Shown here in pieces: positions 61,674-64,000 of a stretch of 64,000 nucleotides of DNA. The stretch is from Streptomyces sp. NBC_01549. Lineage in GTDB: Bacteria > Actinomycetota > Actinomycetes > Streptomycetales > Streptomycetaceae. A program made the translations under genes and the position numbers. Where the stretch lies: positions 5,327,001 through 5,391,000 of the forward strand of contig NZ_JAPEPW010000001.1 in NCBI RefSeq assembly GCF_026339955.1, read 5' to 3'. A model generated the notes under the pieces. That model searched no databases and was not told the DNA's origin. It saw nothing but the letters and a program-made list of their open reading frames with translations. Within the stretch, counting starts at the first letter, position 1; each line of letters starts with the position of its first letter.

Positions 61674-63600
61674 CGCATGCCTCCTGTCCTGAGTTCGGTG
61701 ATCGACGTACGGCGCCCCGCCCACCAGGCCTGCGCGACGGCCACCGCCCAGGCCAGCAGCACGGTGCCCGCCGCGGGCAGGACCAGCGACCACACGTCGG
61801 TACGCAGCGACGCCCCGACCACCGGTGCCCGGCCCGCCGTGGCGGCCAGCGCGAGACGCTCCAGGTCGATACCGGGAGCGAGCAGCCGGACGGTGGCCCA
61901 GCCGGCGAGCATTCCGCCCGAGGCCGCGAGCAGCGCCTGCGGCAGCGCGTCCAGACTGAGCAGCCGACGGCCCTGGCGGGGCGTGAGGCCCATGGTGTGC
62001 AGCCGGGCCAGCAGCGCGGCCCGCTCCGGCGCGGACTGCAGCAGGGAGAGCAGCAGGGCGAGTACGGCGTACCCCGCACCGGCCAGGGCGGCCGCGGTGT
62101 AGATCCGCTCGGCGCCCGCCTGCAACGGCGCATCGGAGAGCGCCGCACGTTCCTCGGCGCGCACCGTCACGGTCAGGCCCTTCCCGGCGCCGCGCACGGC
62201 CGCCCGCAGCGCCGGTCCGTCGAGCGTGGCACCGGTCGCCAGCAGCGTCGTCGGATCGGATCGCTCGAGGCCCGCGGCGTCGACCAGCAGGAAGTCGGCG
62301 CCGGGGGCGGCGGGGGTACGGGAGCGTACGGCGGCGATCCGGACCGTGACATCACCGGCGGGGGACGTGATCCGACGCGGTGCGCGGCCCAGGCGCTCCG
62401 CGAGGCCGGGGGAGGCGACGGCATTGAGCACACCCCCTGTCCGCACGCCTCCGGTCCCCTTCGGCTTCAACACGTCGGCGGGGAAGGCCCCGAGGCCTGT
62501 CTGCCGGGCCAGCCGGGCGTACGACTCCGGCTCGACCCCGATCAGCGTCAGGCCGTCCTTCCCCCCTGCCTCGCCGGACGCGAGCTCCGCCGTGCGCTCG
62601 GTCCGCACGGCCGTCACCTCCCGTACGCCCGCGACCTTCCGTACCGCCCCTTCCACTCCCGTCGGAAGCTCCGTCGCCTCGCCCGGCCCCGCGATCCGCG
62701 CGTCCGCGCCGGTCGCCAGCAGCGCGGCCCGGTCCCGGGCGTCGGACACCCCCGCGAGCACGGAACCCCCGAACGCCGCCGTCGTCAGGGCCAACAACAA
62801 CGCCAGCAGCGGCAGCGCGACGCCCACCGTCGAGGAGCGGCCCGCGCGTGCCAGCGACAGAAAACCGACCACCCCACGCCCTCGCGCGGCCGGGCGGGCC
62901 GCCCACCGCAAGGGCAGCGGATACAGCCGTACGAGCACCAGCGCCGCGATCAGCCCGACCAGGACCGGAGCGGCACTCACCAGGAAGTCGCCCGTGCTGG
63001 ACGCGCCGCGCCGCCGCAGCGCCACGACCGACCCGACGGCCAGCACCAGCACGGTGAGTTCGGCGACCGTGCGGCGCCTGCCGGGCTTGGCCTGGGCGAG
63101 ATCCTCGCGCTCCGCGTTCGCCCGCGGCCTGCGGTGCGCCACGACCGCCCGCACCGGCAGTACCGCGCAGGCGAGGAGCGCGACGGCGGACGCGCCGAGC
63201 ACGGCGGGCCCCAGCCGGGCCTCGTCCACCGTCAGCACGGCGAGCAGCAGACCGGCGGCGGCCGCGGGGACCGCCACGACCGCGGTCTCGGCGAGGAGCC
63301 GTCCGGCGATCCCACGCAGCGAGCCGCCCCGTGCGCGCAGCAGGGCGAGTTCGGCGGCGCGGCGGACGGCGATCAGCCCGCCGGCCATGACCAGGACGAC
63401 GGCGGCGACCGCGCCGATCCCGAACGTGCCGACCGCCACGACGGGTGTGATCGCCGCACGGGTCGTCGTGTAGGAGCCGACGACCGTCTCCAGGTCGGTG
63501 CTGACGGCCGCGGTGCTCCCGGCGGCCTCGCGCATCCGCAGCAGGTCGGGCCCGCCTTCGAGGGAGGCGATCCGCGAGACGAGCGCGTGTGTCCGGCGCG
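61670..63600 (-). pseudogene. FtsX-type ABC permease, N-terminus missing
   Basis: The open frame continues to about 63600, with the first ATG at 63535 (MREAAGSTAAVSTDLETVVG; 621 aa). It contains VGTFGIGAVAAVVLVMAGGLIAVRRAAELALLRARGGS, a first FtsX core, a middle group of membrane segments, an extracellular domain, and a final FtsX core ending RRTSITELRTGGMR. What is lacking is the usual first membrane helix and first extracellular domain. Upstream the frame runs directly into rhomboid coding sequence in another frame. So it is a 5'-truncated gene, or a misassembly product; the remainder could still be translated from 63535. Confidence 0.75.
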
Positions 63601-64000
63601 ATCACCAGCACGAGGACCGAGCCGCCGAGCGCCGAGAGCAGATAGAGCGTGACGAAGCGGATCCGGCCGAGTTGGGCCTCCACCACCCGGCCCAGGTTCC
63701 ACAGCGAGACCATGTTCATCACGATGTGCAGAATCCCGAACGTGCCCTCGGTGGGCGGCAGATGCAGGAACGCGCCGGTCAGCATCCGGTACCACTCCCC
63801 GTCGACCACGCCCTCCGGGTGGAAGTCGTAGGGGTACTGGGCCTGCCAGACGTAGTGCCCGCCGTCGGGCCCCGCCAGCCCCGCGCCCAGCATCTCGAAC
63901 CGGTCCACGATCGCCGGACGCACCACCTCGCCCACGTACGCCAGCACGTTGAGCGCGATCAGGACGTACGTCACCAGGGGCACGGTCGAGATCCGGCCGC
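63592..64000 (-). pseudogene. Rhomboid-family intramembrane protease, 3'-truncated (continues past window)
   Basis: Reading from the window end toward 63592: GRISTVPLVTYVLIALNVL, WYRMLTGAFLHLPPTEGTFG, ILHIVMNMVSLWNLGRVVEA (the conserved HxxxN of rhomboids), then FVTLYLLSALGGSVLVLVIA and PDT. In intact homologues the catalytic GxSG (GASGAIFG) follows within a few residues. Here the frame passes instead into FtsX-type sequence in another frame. The Ser/His catalytic pair is therefore lost. The start codon may lie outside the window. Confidence 0.75.

Noticed and set aside
62352..63983. A 543-aa rhomboid fusion protein
   Set aside because: Only the first third has rhomboid sequence. The rest is an out-of-frame reading of the FtsX-type permease, rich in Arg and Gly.

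Overview
The window is a GC-rich, gene-dense stretch of an actinobacterial chromosome, almost certainly Streptomyces. The evidence is the strong third-position GC bias, the many GTG and a few TTG starts, the gene order (ileS, a TraR/DksA-like gene, lspA, an rluA-family gene, then dnaE, the his cluster, the trp cluster, lgt and gltBD), actinobacterial family markers (PriA, HGxxPAAW, TrpM, bL37) and Streptomyces-type dispersed intergenic repeats. I saw no tRNA, rRNA, CRISPR array, prophage, insertion sequence or secondary-metabolite cluster.

Layout. 1-4.3 kb: the 5' end of ileS on the minus strand with an isoleucine T-box leader. Divergent from it are a DksA-type zinc-finger protein with a histone-like tail, lspA, an RluD-type pseudouridine synthase and a GNAT enzyme. 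4.3-14.1 kb: a CPA1 antiporter, an MscS channel, a small alpha/beta hydrolase, a Tat-exported PhoD phosphatase, an NmrA-type NAD(P)-binding protein, a membrane-anchored thioredoxin-fold protein, a membrane protein and a DUF2252 protein. 14.4-18 kb: dnaE. 18-27.2 kb: a small hydrophilic protein, a NYN-domain protein, an ABC exporter, a DUF2567 protein, a repeat-rich spacer next to a 24-codon bL37 candidate, YbaK, a Lon-N-domain protein and two large proteins of unknown function.

27.4-33.2 kb is a tightly overlapping operon hisD-hisC-hisB-(54-aa membrane protein)-hisH-priA-ridA-hisF. After an ArsR/MFS pair come hisI and trpE, three conserved small membrane proteins, and trpC-trpM-trpB-trpA. No trpF is present; PriA can supply both the HisA and TrpF isomerase steps and so links the two pathways. 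A second thioredoxin-fold protein and lgt, with a long charged tail, follow.

45.2-53.1 kb on the minus strand is the most unusual unit. It is a seven-gene, mostly overlapping operon of four different ADP-ribosylglycohydrolase-family proteins, a PfkB/ribokinase-type sugar kinase, a CaiB-type CoA-transferase and a CitE-type lyase. This suggests an undescribed salvage or catabolic route for a ribosylated compound. One of the four glycohydrolases has lost part of its metal site.

53.3-60.5 kb: a VIT1/CCC1-type metal transporter behind a possible iron box, then gltBD behind a possible GlnR site. 60.7-64 kb: a MacB-type ABC ATPase with an AbrB-like C-terminal tail, and an FtsX-type permease missing its N-terminus, joined to a rhomboid protease missing its catalytic half. 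That junction is a genomic deletion or an assembly misjoin. Start codons were chosen by ribosome-binding site, family length and coupling to neighbours. Family assignments come from motif reading only.
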